This document shows positions 10,211 to 22,500 of a stretch of 64,000 nucleotides of DNA, piece by piece; within the stretch, counting starts at the first letter, position 1; each line of letters begins with the position of its first letter. A program made the position numbers and the translations under genes. Below the pieces are notes generated by a model. It was not told the DNA's origin. It worked only from the letters and a program-made list of their open reading frames with translations, and did not search any database. This DNA is from Bartonella krasnovii (GTDB lineage: Bacteria > Pseudomonadota > Alphaproteobacteria > Rhizobiales > Rhizobiaceae). The DNA lies in the NCBI RefSeq assembly GCF_003606345.3, contig NZ_CP031844.2:2091001-2155000 (forward strand). The letters are read 5' to 3'.

Positions 10211-10740
10211 TACAAAATTGCTTCCTGAGTATTTTTTTCTTTTGCGCGTTTTTTAAATTTTCGTATCACCATATCGCGTTTGATTTTTGAGATATAATCA
10301 ATAAAAAGACGCCCATCTAAATGATCCATTTCATGCTGCAAGCAAGTTGCCAACAAATCATCTGCTTCAATTTCTGTTTGTTTTCCTTCACGGTTCTGAT
10401 AGCGAACACGCAGACGTTTAGGGCGTTCAACTTCTGCAAAATAGTCAGGAATAGAAAGACAACCTTCTTTGTGAATATTACGCTCTTCTGAAAGCCATAG
10501 AATTTCTGGATTGATAATGACAAATGGATTTTTAGGTGCATCATTTGGAGAGACATCCATAACCAGCATGCGCAGTGGTATGCCAATCTGAATAGCAGCA
10601 AGACCAATGCCGTGGGCATGATACATAGTTTCCAGCATATTATCCGCAAGCTTTTGAAGGGTTGCATCAACATGCTCGATGGGCTTGGACACTTCCCGTA
10701 AAATCGGATCTGGTAAAGTAACTAAAGATCTTATTGACAT
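10210..10740 (-). CDS. def: peptide deformylase
   Basis: A metal-dependent hydrolase that removes N-formyl from nascent proteins. All three signature motifs are present: [10 protein letters not shown] (the family's GxGLAAxQ), EGCLSIP with the metal cysteine, and HEMDHLDG with two metal histidines and the catalytic glutamate. The start is taken at ATG 10740 ([15 protein letters not shown]), giving 176 residues as expected; the open frame extends 31 codons further but without family similarity. First gene of the def-fmt-truA operon, divergent from rmuC. Confidence 0.96.
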   Translation of the reverse strand: MSIRSLVTLPDPILREVSKPIEHVDATLQKLADNMLETMYHAHGIGLAAIQIGIPLRMLVMDVSPNDAPKNPFVIINPEILWLSEERNIHKEGCLSIPDYFAEVERPKRLRVRYQNREGKQTEIEADDLLATCLQHEMDHLDGRLFIDYISKIKRDMVIRKFKKRAKEKNTQEAIL

Positions 10741-10831
10741 GGAGTGCAGATTAATCAATGCTTGTGTATGGGTCAATATTGAATAATAAATTCTTGCGCT
10801 TTTTTGCGATGAGGACGTTATATTATTTCTC

Positions 10832-11974
10832 ATGTTTGATTCGTTTTTTTCTTTTATATTTGCTGATGAGTCTTTTACGAAATTGAGTGTTTTTCTTTTA
10901 TTGATACTCGTTTGCTTAGCACTTTTTATATTGATTTATTCTCATCGGAAAAAGGCACTTTTGGAAAGTGAAGTTGCCAAGCATGCTCGTGAAGCACAAG
11001 AGCAGATGGCTACTTTGCTCAAAACACAAGCTGAAATGCAAGGGCGAATGCAAACGATGGCGGAAATTTTTGGTCAACGGCAAGCTGAATTGAATAAATC
11101 ACTCAGCGAGCAACTCAATGGCATGACAGCCAATATAGGTAAAACACTTCAGGTACAGACAAAATCCACCTATGAAAATTTGAATCGTTTGCAAGAGCGT
11201 TTAGCAGTGATTGATGCAGCACAAAATAATATTCAATCGCTTACGGGACAAGTTGTTCAGTTGCAGTCTATTTTAAGCAATAAGCAGACACGTGGTACTT
11301 TTGGTCAGGGGCGGATGGAAGCCATTATTGCCGATGCCTTACCAACAAATGCTTACGTTTTTCAGGCTGTTCTTTCCAATGGAAAGCGCCCAGATTGTCT
11401 TATTCACATGCCAAATAAAGCACCTTCTCTTGTTGTGGATGCTAAATTTCCTTTGGAAGCTTGGAATGCACTGCGTAAAGCAGAATCAGCACAAGAGCGT
11501 CAAGAGGCAGAGCGTCAATTTCGTACCGATATAGAAGTTCATATTCGTGATATTGAACAAAAATATTTGATTCCTGGAGAAACTCATGACACCGCTTTTC
11601 TTTTTGTACCATCGGAATCGATTTTTGCAACAATTTATGAGGATTTTGAGCCATTGGTACAAAAAGCCAATAGAGCTCATGTGATTATTGTTTCACCGTC
11701 TTTATTGATGCTCTCTGTCCAAGTTGTACAAACCATTATGAAAGATGCGCGGATGCGTGAACAAGCACATTTAATTCAATCAGAAGTAGCAAAATTAATG
11801 GAAGATTTTGGACGAATGGATATGCGTGTTCGCGCACTACAGAAGCACTTTCACAAAGCAGGTGAAGATATAGAAGGAATTTTAATATCATCATCCAAAA
11901 TTATGAAACGGGCAAATCGCATTGAAACCTTCGAGTTAAAAGAAAATCACTCTGAAGTAACAAAGCAGCATTAA
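10832..11974 (+). CDS. rmuC: RmuC-family DNA recombination protein
   Basis: A 380-residue protein with one N-terminal transmembrane segment (residues about 17-36), a long coiled coil rich in Q, E, A and L (about 45-150), and the conserved RmuC nuclease-like core ([56 protein letters not shown]). RmuC of E. coli limits recombination at inverted repeats; the biochemical activity is inferred from its restriction-endonuclease-like fold. The D-A-K motif of that fold is visible. It diverges from def across 91 bases. The C-terminus is intact. Confidence 0.9.
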   Translation: MFDSFFSFIFADESFTKLSVFLLLILVCLALFILIYSHRKKALLESEVAKHAREAQEQMATLLKTQAEMQGRMQTMAEIFGQRQAELNKSLSEQLNGMTANIGKTLQVQTKSTYENLNRLQERLAVIDAAQNNIQSLTGQVVQLQSILSNKQTRGTFGQGRMEAIIADALPTNAYVFQAVLSNGKRPDCLIHMPNKAPSLVVDAKFPLEAWNALRKAESAQERQEAERQFRTDIEVHIRDIEQKYLIPGETHDTAFLFVPSESIFATIYEDFEPLVQKANRAHVIIVSPSLLMLSVQVVQTIMKDARMREQAHLIQSEVAKLMEDFGRMDMRVRALQKHFHKAGEDIEGILISSSKIMKRANRIETFELKENHSEVTKQH

Positions 11975-12063
11975 AGCAATTAGGAATCTGTGTAACGCAA
12001 GTTATTATTCCACGCTTAGAACTTTTAATGCAAAAAAATTCAAATAGAGACACATATTATCCT

Positions 12064-12450
12064 TTAAAAAGCAAAAGTTTTTATATCTCTTTCTCCATAG
12101 CCAGAAGTGTTTTCTCGTCTTCGTCTAATTAACCAGTTACTCTAAAACCTAATTTTTTATAAAAGAAAAGGTCTTTGGTATTTTCGCTGTTCACTTTAAG
12201 ATAAATCTTATCTTGTATCTTATTGATCGCTATGGCTAGCAACTTTGTCCATCCACCTTTCTATCCAGAAAAAAGCACTATGTTTTTTGATCTGATCACT
12301 TATAGCTTCAACATTATGCCATTTATCCGTTTGAGCTGTAACAACTTCTGCATCAAGTACCGCATCATAAGTATCATGCTAAGTTTTAACCAGAAGGCGG
12401 CTGACTTCTGACGCATCAGACAACAAAGTTTGGATAATTGCAACTTCCAT
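12064..12450 (-). pseudogene. GNAT-family acetyltransferase, decayed
   Basis: Read on the minus strand from ATG 12450, the sequence gives MEVAIIQTLLSDASEVSRLL, then VKT, a stop, then HDTYDAVLDAEVVTAQTDKW and HNVEAISDQI. After further stops and a frame change it gives KIYLKVNSENTKDLFFYKKLGF followed by RVTG and another stop. The HDTYD-KW pattern and the LxV-EN-FYxKLGF segment are typical of GNAT acetyltransferases, whose acetyl-CoA-binding core lay between them. At least three in-frame stops and one frameshift make it non-functional. It would acetylate an unknown amine substrate if intact. It lies just downstream of rmuC. Confidence 0.75.
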
Positions 12451-12829
12451 AAACATTCTCCACGAAGATTAATCTATTTTATTGTTTGTTTAAAAAATAG
12501 AACCTATCAAGTCCTTCAAACTTTTAAATTCGTGAATTTATTTCAAAAGAATATAACGCGTTAGATACAGGCCACTTATTCCCCCCACACCCTTCATTCC
12601 ACAGCGACAAGTTCAGTACTTGGCGTCCGTACCACACTGTTTGTCGCCGACATCCCACACTTAAACAATAACATCTTTTCAGTCGCAAACATCGCATTTT
12701 GTTGATGCAAACTAAAGTAAAGTAAGGCAAGTTTTTAATATCACAAGACAGATCATCGCCTTTATTGATTGGTAATAATTTTTTAGTATCCCTATCTTGT
12801 TTTATTTCTAAACGAGAGGAATAGGGAAT
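12451..12829. other. gene-free spacer with a GC-richer patch
   Basis: No supportable gene. Positions about 12590-12670 are noticeably less AT-rich than the surroundings and resemble former coding DNA, but neither strand yields a family I recognise; a minus-strand open frame across it has no recognisable domain. The promoter and ribosome site (GAGAGG near 12815) of the lipoprotein gene lie at the right edge. Confidence 0.35.
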
Positions 12830-13417
12830 ATGCGACACCTTTTGTTTTTAGGAGCACTGGTGTTTTTGCTAGGGGGATGTGCAACAACCACTCCCATCCA
12901 TACAAACAATGCTTGTACTATTCTAGCACAAAAAAATAGTTTTTTTGATAATTGGGGTAGGGCATCTCAAAGAGCAGAAATGCGTTATGGAATTCCTATG
13001 CCGATTATTCTTGCAACCATTAATATGGAGTCGGGCTTTCGTCACAATGCACGTCCTCCACGCAAAAAATTACTTGGCTTTATTCCATGGAAGCGTCGGT
13101 CGACAGCTTATGGCTATTCTCAAGCGCTTGACAGTACATGGACAATGTATCTTCGCTCTACGGGTAGGTCTTTTGCATGGCGTACCAATTTTGCAGATGC
13201 TGCTGATTTTGTTGCTTGGTATCATCGCCAAAGTGTTCAACGCAATGGGGTGAGGTTTGATGATGCCTATAGCCTTTATTTGAATTATCATATGGGGCAT
13301 GGTGCTTATGCACGGAGTAGAGGGTATGTTAATGCCGCGCTTTCACAGGTAGCACAGCGTATGGAAAGGATGTCTAAGCTCTATGAACATCAATTGAAGA
13401 GATGTGGATGGCATTAG
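12830..13417 (+). CDS. transglycosylase-SLT-like lipoprotein
   Basis: A 195-residue predicted lipoprotein. The signal peptide MRHLLFLGALVFLLGGC ends in an LGGC lipobox, so Cys17 is the likely lipidated residue. The mature part resembles the lysozyme-like SLT fold: RYGIPMPIILATINMESGF contains the catalytic-type glutamate, followed by STAYGYSQALDSTW (the GxxQ motif) and LYLNYHMGHGAYAR. It would cleave peptidoglycan glycan strands from the periplasmic face, for growth or envelope-complex assembly. This function is inferred from motifs. It is an isolated gene between decayed regions and its frame is intact. Confidence 0.75.
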   Translation: MRHLLFLGALVFLLGGCATTTPIHTNNACTILAQKNSFFDNWGRASQRAEMRYGIPMPIILATINMESGFRHNARPPRKKLLGFIPWKRRSTAYGYSQALDSTWTMYLRSTGRSFAWRTNFADAADFVAWYHRQSVQRNGVRFDDAYSLYLNYHMGHGAYARSRGYVNAALSQVAQRMERMSKLYEHQLKRCGWH

Positions 13418-14039
13418 GAAAGATTTTTAAAAATCTCAATTAGGGAATTGATGGGATCAAATTGTTCAAGAGTAAAATTTCTTATGGCGCGATAAGGCAG
13501 TATCTTTTTTTCCGATTATTAAAGAAAAAATTTAAATAAATTCAAGAAACAGAAAGCTTTTGTAAGACATAATCTATTTGAATATACTCTTGATATTTTT
13601 GTCTTCCTTAAGAAGATATATTTATTCAAAAAAGTTACAAGGGATACTATCATCCACTGAATGCTGGCATTTAGCTCTAGAAAAAATACCTGAGAGTGTT
13701 GAAAAAATTTTTAAATTTCATTATGCGCATTATTGGCTGATTAGACATGAATATTTATTTATTAAGCGTATAAAAAAGAGCAATTAAAACAAATGCAATT
13801 CAAGCATCATAAAAAAGGTGAAACATTCAATATAAAAAATGAAAAATGCATTAAACAAAAGAGTATTGCTTCATAAAAAGATTGCTTGGTATAAAGGTAC
13901 AGTTACAGCCTCCCACAAGACTAATAGTCTTTAGTATTGTATGAAATGAAGTCTGTTCATATTAATTAAAAAGTTATTTTGTTGTACAACCCTATTATTT
14001 AGGGGGGAAGCTATATACCGCTTTCATATAATGAATATT
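13418..14039. other. gene-free decayed stretch
   Basis: No gene is assigned. An open frame of 69 codons at 13578-13787 starts with TTG, lacks a ribosome site and matches nothing that I recognise. The rest is AT-rich with many stops on both strands. Confidence 0.4.
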
Positions 14040-14150
14040 CAAGGCAAGATTTTTCTTTAGTATGAAGTAACATTGGGAGCTAGAAAAATGTGTGATAGCG
14101 TCGCTTTGCTCCTACATTCAGCCTTGCTCATGATGCGCCAAGGAAACGAT
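14040..14150 (+). pseudogene. integrase 5' fragment (copy D)
   Basis: A short degenerate copy. AGTAACATTGGGAGCTAG, then AAAAATGTGTGATAGCGTCG and CTTTGCTCCTACATTC, align with the segment of copy A reading GCAACATTGGGGCTGGTAAA and GATGGTGCCGGCTTGTTACT. The G-run context and the GATGG/GATAG position are shared with copies B, F and G. No frame remains. Confidence 0.5.
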
Positions 14151-14746
14151 TTTCATTGATTTAATATGTGAGGGTTTGTGATAAGAAAAGCATCCTCTGT
14201 TCGGAATTATTATTGAATAGAGTAGATAATTTAATTATGATAAATCAATATGTTTTTTAGGCTTTAATATATCTCAGGAATGAGTTGGTAAACATTATTC
14301 AAGTGGGGATTTTTTTAAAACTGGCAGGTCATTTGATAAAGCTAAAAACACTGGAAAAAAGTTTTAATTCGCGATGATCGAGAAGAATATCCTGTTCCAG
14401 AGCTTTTATTTAAGTAGCTTACACCTGTTAACAAGATATCCATAATCGATGTATTGTGATTTTGCGAAAATTTTGTAGTGGAGGGGGAGTTAGAATTTTG
14501 TTTTTTAAAACAATGTGTAAGATAAATAACACACATTTTTATTTTTGTGCAAAGCATAAAAAACGTCACTTACTTTCCATTCCTATGACAGTAAAATTTC
14601 ACAATCCAACAAATGATCAAAAGTATATTACAGTGCTGAAAGAAGCGTGCACTAATGGATTAATAGTTAGAAGGCATATAATCTTTTAAAATTGATTACA
14701 CGTTCTTTACTATAAATTGATTCCTTAAAAGAAGAGCTGGTCTTTT
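14151..14746. other. gene-free stretch upstream of tRNA-Ala 3' end
   Basis: No gene is assigned. About 14345-14420 (+) reads VLIRDDREEYPVPELLFK before a stop, which looks like a protein fragment, but I cannot name the family. An open frame at 14456-14689 has no recognisable domain. The stretch probably contains the decayed end of one or more genes. Confidence 0.35.
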
Positions 14747-14822
<76 letters not shown>

Positions 14823-14939
14823 TATAAAAACAAATTTTCCCAAAAGAACAATCTATGATTTCGACTTTTTTAAAACGAGAAAAGTTGAAGATCAAGAAGA
14901 ATTTGCATTCAATGAAAAAGATGCCTTCTTTTGCTTCTT

Positions 14940-15320
14940 TTAGGCATCGTCATCATTAGAAACGCCGCTTCCAAGAATATCGGTAACGTCATCATCCTCA
15001 TCGTCATCATCGTGAGATAAAAATGTATCGTCGTCATCCCCGAGATCGACATCACTATCTTCCAGATCAGGCAGATCATCATCTTTAGAATTGTCATCAT
15101 CCTCTTCAAGAAGCATAAAAGCAGACTTTTCAAGTGCTGTATCAAGCTCTTCAGTATCCACTTCTTCTTCGTTGTTTGCTTCAGCAGCCGCAACCTCAAA
15201 ATAAGAACGCGGATAAGAAATTCCTGTATAAGGTGACACAATAGGGTCGCGATTTAGATCGTAAAATTTTTTTCCTGTTTCTGGATCAACACGTTTCGTT
15301 CCAAGTTCCTGTTTTGCCAT
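14940..15320 (-). CDS. TIGR02300 / FYDLN-acid family protein
   Basis: A 126-residue protein with the conserved opening MAKQELGTKRVDPETGKKFYDLN, followed by the short SPYTGISYPRS motif and then an extremely acidic tail of long Asp/Glu runs (residues about 75-126). The family is confined mainly to alphaproteobacteria and has no established biochemical role; the head resembles a small zinc-ribbon-like domain without its cysteines. The poly-acidic tail predicts a disordered, strongly negative protein. It diverges from aroA across 186 bases, an arrangement common in rhizobia. Confidence 0.88.
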   Translation of the reverse strand: MAKQELGTKRVDPETGKKFYDLNRDPIVSPYTGISYPRSYFEVAAAEANNEEEVDTEELDTALEKSAFMLLEEDDDNSKDDDLPDLEDSDVDLGDDDDTFLSHDDDDEDDDVTDILGSGVSNDDDA

Positions 15321-15485
15321 AAACCGTGCCTCTTTGATTAACTCTATTCCATTAAAAGATAAATTTTATGGTGCTTAATCGAAAAATAATGCCTTTGTCA
15401 AAGATAAATACACTGTTCCACGTAGATTTTTTCATGACGCCCTTTAAAGCATGTGCTAAAGGATGCATAATTTCATACAAGTTAG

Positions 15486-17479
<1,994 letters not shown>

Positions 17480-17494
17480 ATTCATTAAGGTGGT

Positions 17495-17612
17495 TTCCAG
17501 CCTAGCGCTAATTTTCTCTCCTTTATTCAAGGGAAAAGGCTAAGGAGTCACCCGTGTTAACACTAACCTAGCGCTCATACCTTATAAAGTAAGGTATATA
17601 TTAGGAGTTCTT
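17495..17612 (+). promoter_or_regulatory. rpsA 5' leader with repeat, minicistron-like stretch and hairpin
   Basis: Between cmk and rpsA lie several ordered elements. CCTAGCGCT occurs twice (17501-17509 and 17567-17575). AAGGAG (17542-17547) stands six bases before GTG at 17554, which would open a five-codon reading MLTLT ending at TAG 17569-17571. GTGTTAACAC (17554-17563) is palindromic. A perfect 8-bp hairpin ATACCTTA/TAAGGTAT (17577-17584 and 17590-17597) ends six bases before the rpsA Shine-Dalgarno AGGAG (17603-17607). r-protein S1 autoregulates translation through its leader in enterobacteria; that this leader does the same is inference. Confidence 0.5.
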
Positions 17613-19313
17613 ATGTCACAATACAATCCCACAACAGCGGATTTTGAAGCCCTTTTAACAGAATCTTTTCAAACCAATGATCTTAATGAAGGATCTGTTG
17701 TTAAAGGTCGTGTTATTGCAATCGAAAAAGACATGGCCATTATTGATGCTGGACTTAAAGTCGAAGGACGTATTCCCCTCAAAGAATTTGGAGCTAAAGC
17801 AAAAGATGGTTCTCTGCAAGTTGGCGATGAAGTTGAGGTTTACATTGAACGCATTGAAAATGCAATGGGCGAAGCTGTTTTATCGCGTGAAAAAGCACGT
17901 CGCGAAGAAAGTTGGGTCCGTTTAGAGGAAAAATTCAATGCTGGTGCACGCGTTGAGGGTGTTATCTTTAGTCAAGTAAAAGGTGGTTTTACAGTTGATC
18001 TTGATGGTGCCGTTGCTTTTTTGCCGCGCAGCCAAGTTGATATTCGTCCCATTCGTGATGTTTCACCTCTCATGCATAATGCACAATCTTTTGAAATTTT
18101 GAAGATGGATCGTCGTCGTGGCAATATTGTGGTCTCACGTCGTACTGTCTTAGAAGAAAGCCGTGCTGAGCAACGTTCAGAAATTGTACAAAATCTTGAA
18201 GAAAACCAAATTGTTGAAGGTGTGGTGAAAAATATCACAGATTATGGTGCCTTTGTTGATCTTGGTGGGATTGATGGTCTCTTACACGTTACAGATATGG
18301 CATGGCGGCGTGTGAACCACCCATCTGAAGTGCTTACAATTGGTCAAACGATTAAAGTTCAGATTATTCGCATTAATCAAGATACGCATCGTATTTCTCT
18401 TGGGATGAAACAGCTTGAAAGTGATCCTTGGGAAAGTATCAGTGTACGCTATCCTATTGGTAAAAAAATTACGGGTGCTGTTACCAATATTACTGACTAC
18501 GGTGGTTTTGTTGAAATTGAACCAGGAATTGAAGGATTAATCCATGTTTCTGAAATGAGTTGGACAAAGAAAAATGTTCACCCTGGAAAAATTCTGTCTA
18601 CATCACAAGAAGTAGAAGTGGTTGTTCTTGAAATTGATCCTTCTAAACGGCGTATTTCTCTTGGCTTAAAGCAAACATTTGAAAATCCATGGGAAGCTTT
18701 TGCCAATAAATTTCCTGTCAATTCACAAATTGAGGGAGAAGTTAAAAATAAAACAGAATTTGGTCTCTTCATTGGGCTTGAAGGCGATGTTGATGGTATG
18801 GTTCATCTCTCTGATCTCGATTGGAACCGTCCTGGTGAACAAGTTATTGATACTTACAATAAAGGCGATATCGTTAAAGCTGTGGTTTTGGATGTTGACA
18901 TTGAAAAAGAGCGTATTTCTCTTGGAATTAAGCAGCTTTCTAGTGATAAAGTTGGAGAAGCGGCTGCTTCTGGCGAATTGCGAAAAGGGGCTGTTGTAAC
19001 CTGTGAAGTGATTGCTGTTAACGACAATGATATTGATGTGAAATTGGTTGATCACAACCTTGAGACAACCATTCGGCGTGCTGATCTTGCGCGTGATCGT
19101 GATGAACAACGTCCTGAGCGTTTTGCAATTGGACAAAAGGTTGATGCACGCATCACAGCATTTGATAAAAAAACACGTAAAATTTCAGTATCTATCAAAG
19201 CATTAGAGATTGCAGAAGAAAAAGAGGCTGTTGCTCAATATGGTTCTACAGACTCAGGAGCTTCTCTTGGTGATATTCTCGGTGCAGCTTTGAAAAAACA
19301 AGAACAAGATTAA
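17613..19313 (+). CDS. rpsA: 30S ribosomal protein S1
   Basis: Binds mRNA leaders on the 30S subunit and allows initiation on weak or structured messages. The 566-residue product has six S1 (OB-fold) repeats beginning near residues 27, 113, 200, 285, 373 and 460. The middle four are canonical (for example GVVKNITDYGAFVDLGGIDG), while the first two and last are more divergent, as usual. ATG 17613 follows AGGAG. A strong intrinsic terminator lies just downstream. It is expected to be highly expressed. Confidence 0.97.
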   Translation: MSQYNPTTADFEALLTESFQTNDLNEGSVVKGRVIAIEKDMAIIDAGLKVEGRIPLKEFGAKAKDGSLQVGDEVEVYIERIENAMGEAVLSREKARREESWVRLEEKFNAGARVEGVIFSQVKGGFTVDLDGAVAFLPRSQVDIRPIRDVSPLMHNAQSFEILKMDRRRGNIVVSRRTVLEESRAEQRSEIVQNLEENQIVEGVVKNITDYGAFVDLGGIDGLLHVTDMAWRRVNHPSEVLTIGQTIKVQIIRINQDTHRISLGMKQLESDPWESISVRYPIGKKITGAVTNITDYGGFVEIEPGIEGLIHVSEMSWTKKNVHPGKILSTSQEVEVVVLEIDPSKRRISLGLKQTFENPWEAFANKFPVNSQIEGEVKNKTEFGLFIGLEGDVDGMVHLSDLDWNRPGEQVIDTYNKGDIVKAVVLDVDIEKERISLGIKQLSSDKVGEAAASGELRKGAVVTCEVIAVNDNDIDVKLVDHNLETTIRRADLARDRDEQRPERFAIGQKVDARITAFDKKTRKISVSIKALEIAEEKEAVAQYGSTDSGASLGDILGAALKKQEQD

Positions 19314-19343
19314 TCATCAATCATTAAAATCGATGGTATTATT

Positions 19344-19380
19344 AAGGTCACTCATTTTAGGAGTGACCTTTTTATTTTCT
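19344..19380 (+). terminator. rpsA intrinsic terminator
   Basis: A 10-bp perfect stem AAGGTCACTC/GAGTGACCTT with a 7-base loop is followed by TTTATTTT, 30 bases after the rpsA stop. Confidence 0.9.
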
Positions 19381-19543
19381 AAAGAAATTATTTCCTTAAT
19401 TTTTAATTATTGCATTAAAATTATTATAATTACTTGCAAATAAAAACAAAAAGTTTGTTTTTTGTCTCTCAACGGTTCACTATTCAGATAAAATTCTTAC
19501 AATTTAAATAACAAGTGATGTAATTGAATAATAATGGGACATT

Positions 19544-22500
19544 ATGGCGTGCACAATACCTTTCATAAAGTACTTTTTTTCTCAAAAGAAAGGAAAAGAC
19601 CATTTTATTAATACGGCTCTTCCTCTTCGTGCAATTTATAAAGTACAGGAAGATCTTTATGACCTAGGGCATGATATAGCTTCTGGCAAAGAAATTTTGC
19701 TCCCTGAATATGAAGGAGTAGAAGATTTTCGCAAGAGATTAGATGAAAATGCTAAACTTATTCTCCGTGCCTTTCACACCTGTTATATTGCTGCGCAAAA
19801 TGATGAAACTATGGCGCCATCTGCTCAATGGCTCCTTGATAATCATTATACCATTGACAAAACGATACAACAGCTTCGGTGTAACTTATCCAAATCCTTC
19901 ATTAAACAACTTCCTCTTTATAAACAAAGGACAGATATACCACGTATCTTTGCTTTAGCTTGGCTTTATATTGCCCATACTGATAGCATATTTTCACAAA
20001 AAACACTCACGGCTATGATCAATGGATTTCAAGAAGTTTGTGCTCTCAAAATTGGTGAATTATGGGCACTTCCTTCTGTGATACAGATGTTGCTCATTGA
20101 AAACGTCCGTCGTCTTGCACTGCGCATTGAACAAACACGCACTATGCGCCAGCTTGCCCATAAAGTTGCTGATAAAATTTTCCTCACTTATAATGAAACA
20201 AAATTACATACTCTTTTTACTTGTTATGCACCATTCACTGTTTATCCAAGCTTTTCAGCCCATTTATTCTATCGTCTACGCAGTGCATCTGTCGATTCAA
20301 CAACCGCATTAAATTGGCTTGAACAGCAATTACACAGCCAAGGCAGTAGCCTAGAAATCGCCACAACTGATGAACATCTGCGTCAAGCAGAAGATGGTGT
20401 CACCATGGGCAATATTATCCGTACCCTTAAAGCACTTGGTGATGTTGATTGGACAGTATGGTTTGAAACTGTTAGTTCCGTAGACTCTATTTTGCATAAA
20501 AATAGTGATTTTTCTAAAATTGATACTCACTCACGCAATATTTATCGACAAGTGATCGAAAAAGTTGCACGCTTTTCGCCCCTTAGTGAACAAGAAGTTG
20601 CACGAAAAGCGATAGAAATAGCACTTTCTCCTTCTGAAAATACACCTCTTCATTCTTCTGTTGGGTGGTATCTTACCGGTGATGGGCGGCATAGTTTTGA
20701 AAAAGCATGTGGCTACACCCCACCTTTTTTTATAAAATGGGCACGATTTTTCTGCCGCTCAAAGATAAGCATCATTGCTATTCCTGTCTCTTTTCTCACG
20801 CTTATCCTTTTGCTTACAATCTACGCTCTCTTACAGACATCTGAAACACCCTGGGTATCTCTTCTTTTCACTGCATTAGCGCTGTTTCCTGCCATAGATA
20901 CCGCTTTTTCCTTCTTCAACACTGTTGTTTCATGGATTATTCCCTCAAAACAGCTCATTGGTTATGAATATAAAAAGGGAATTCCGGAATATGCACGCAC
21001 AATGGTTGTTGTGCCTACTTTAATCACCTCACGCGAGTCTATTGATGAGCAAGTACACAATCTTGAAGTGCACTACCTTTCCAATCCCAAAGGCGCCATC
21101 CATTTTGCACTTCTCACAGATTGGGTAGACTCTCCCTTAGAGCAAACGCAAGATGATCTTGACTTGCTGCATTACGCGCAAAAGAGTATTGATCAACTTA
21201 ATTGTCGTTATCCTCGTGGTGATATCCCTCTTTTTTTTCTTTTACACCGTAAGCGCCTTTATAATACCAGTGAAAAATGCTGGATGGGGTGGGAACGAAA
21301 GCGTGGTAAACTTCACGAACTTAATCTGTTATTAAGAGGCAATAAAAATACCAGTTTTTATCCGCCAAACCCGCATCTTCCTATGGATTGCCGTTTTGTT
21401 ATGACGTTGGATGCAGATACGCGTCTGACCCCTGAATGTGTCACAAAACTTGTTGGAAAACTTAACCATCCGCTCAATCATCCTACTTTTGATCCACATC
21501 ACAAGAAGGTTGTAAAAGGCTATAGCATTTTACAACCCCGTATTACGCCTTCTCTTACCACAGGAAAAGAAACATCAATTTTGCAACGGGCTTTTTCTAC
21601 TAATCGCGGTCTTGATCCTTATGTCTTTGCTGTTTCTGATACCTATCAAGATCTTTTGGGAGAAGGAACTTTTATTGGCAAAGGTCTTTATCATATTGAT
21701 GTATTTCAGCAAGCACTTGACGGAAAAATTAAAGAAAATACTGTTCTTAGTCATGACCTTTTAGAGGGGGGATATGCACGTACTGCATTGGTGAGTGATG
21801 TAGAAGTCATTGAGGATTATCCAATAGCTTACCATGTTGATGTGGCGCGTTATCACCGTTGGGTTCGTGGGGATTGGCAACTCTTGCCGTATCTCTTTTG
21901 TCCTCGTCAAATTAGCTCTACGACACGTTGGAAAATGCAGGATAATCTGCGCCGTTCCCTCACGCCTCTGATGTGGCTCATTGCTGCCTTTGCAGGATGG
22001 TCTCTTTTACCATTAAAGAGTGCAATTCTTTGGCAAACATTCTTGTTCTTTAGTCTTTTCATTTCACCAATTTTAAGTGTCTTACAAACGCTTATTCCAT
22101 CCAATATTGATTATTCTTTACGTGGGTATTTTCAATTAATTTTGCATAAAATGACCCTGATAAGTGCAAATATATTTCTTAAAATGATATTTCTTGCTCA
22201 TTCAGCTTATTTTATGACTGATGCAATTATCCGCACACTTTATCGCATGGCGATTTCAAAACAGCACTTGCTTGAATGGAAAACCTCTGCCGCAACAAAA
22301 TCTATGCCCAATAGTCTTGGCTTCTCTATTTTTACAATGTGGCCAGCAGCACTTATTGGTATCCTTGCCATAGCAATGCCTCTCTTTTCTCATAATTTTG
22401 CAAGTTTTATTGCCTTACCTTTTGGTCTGGCATGGTTTTTTTCACCCTTCATTGCGTGGATTGTTAGTCAACCTTCAACATTTCAAGATACTCTTCATGA

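Noticed and set aside
12524..12838. 104-codon minus-strand open frame upstream of the lipoprotein gene
   Set aside because: No recognisable domain or ribosome site, overlaps the lipoprotein promoter and start, and has a composition typical of antisense or decayed DNA.
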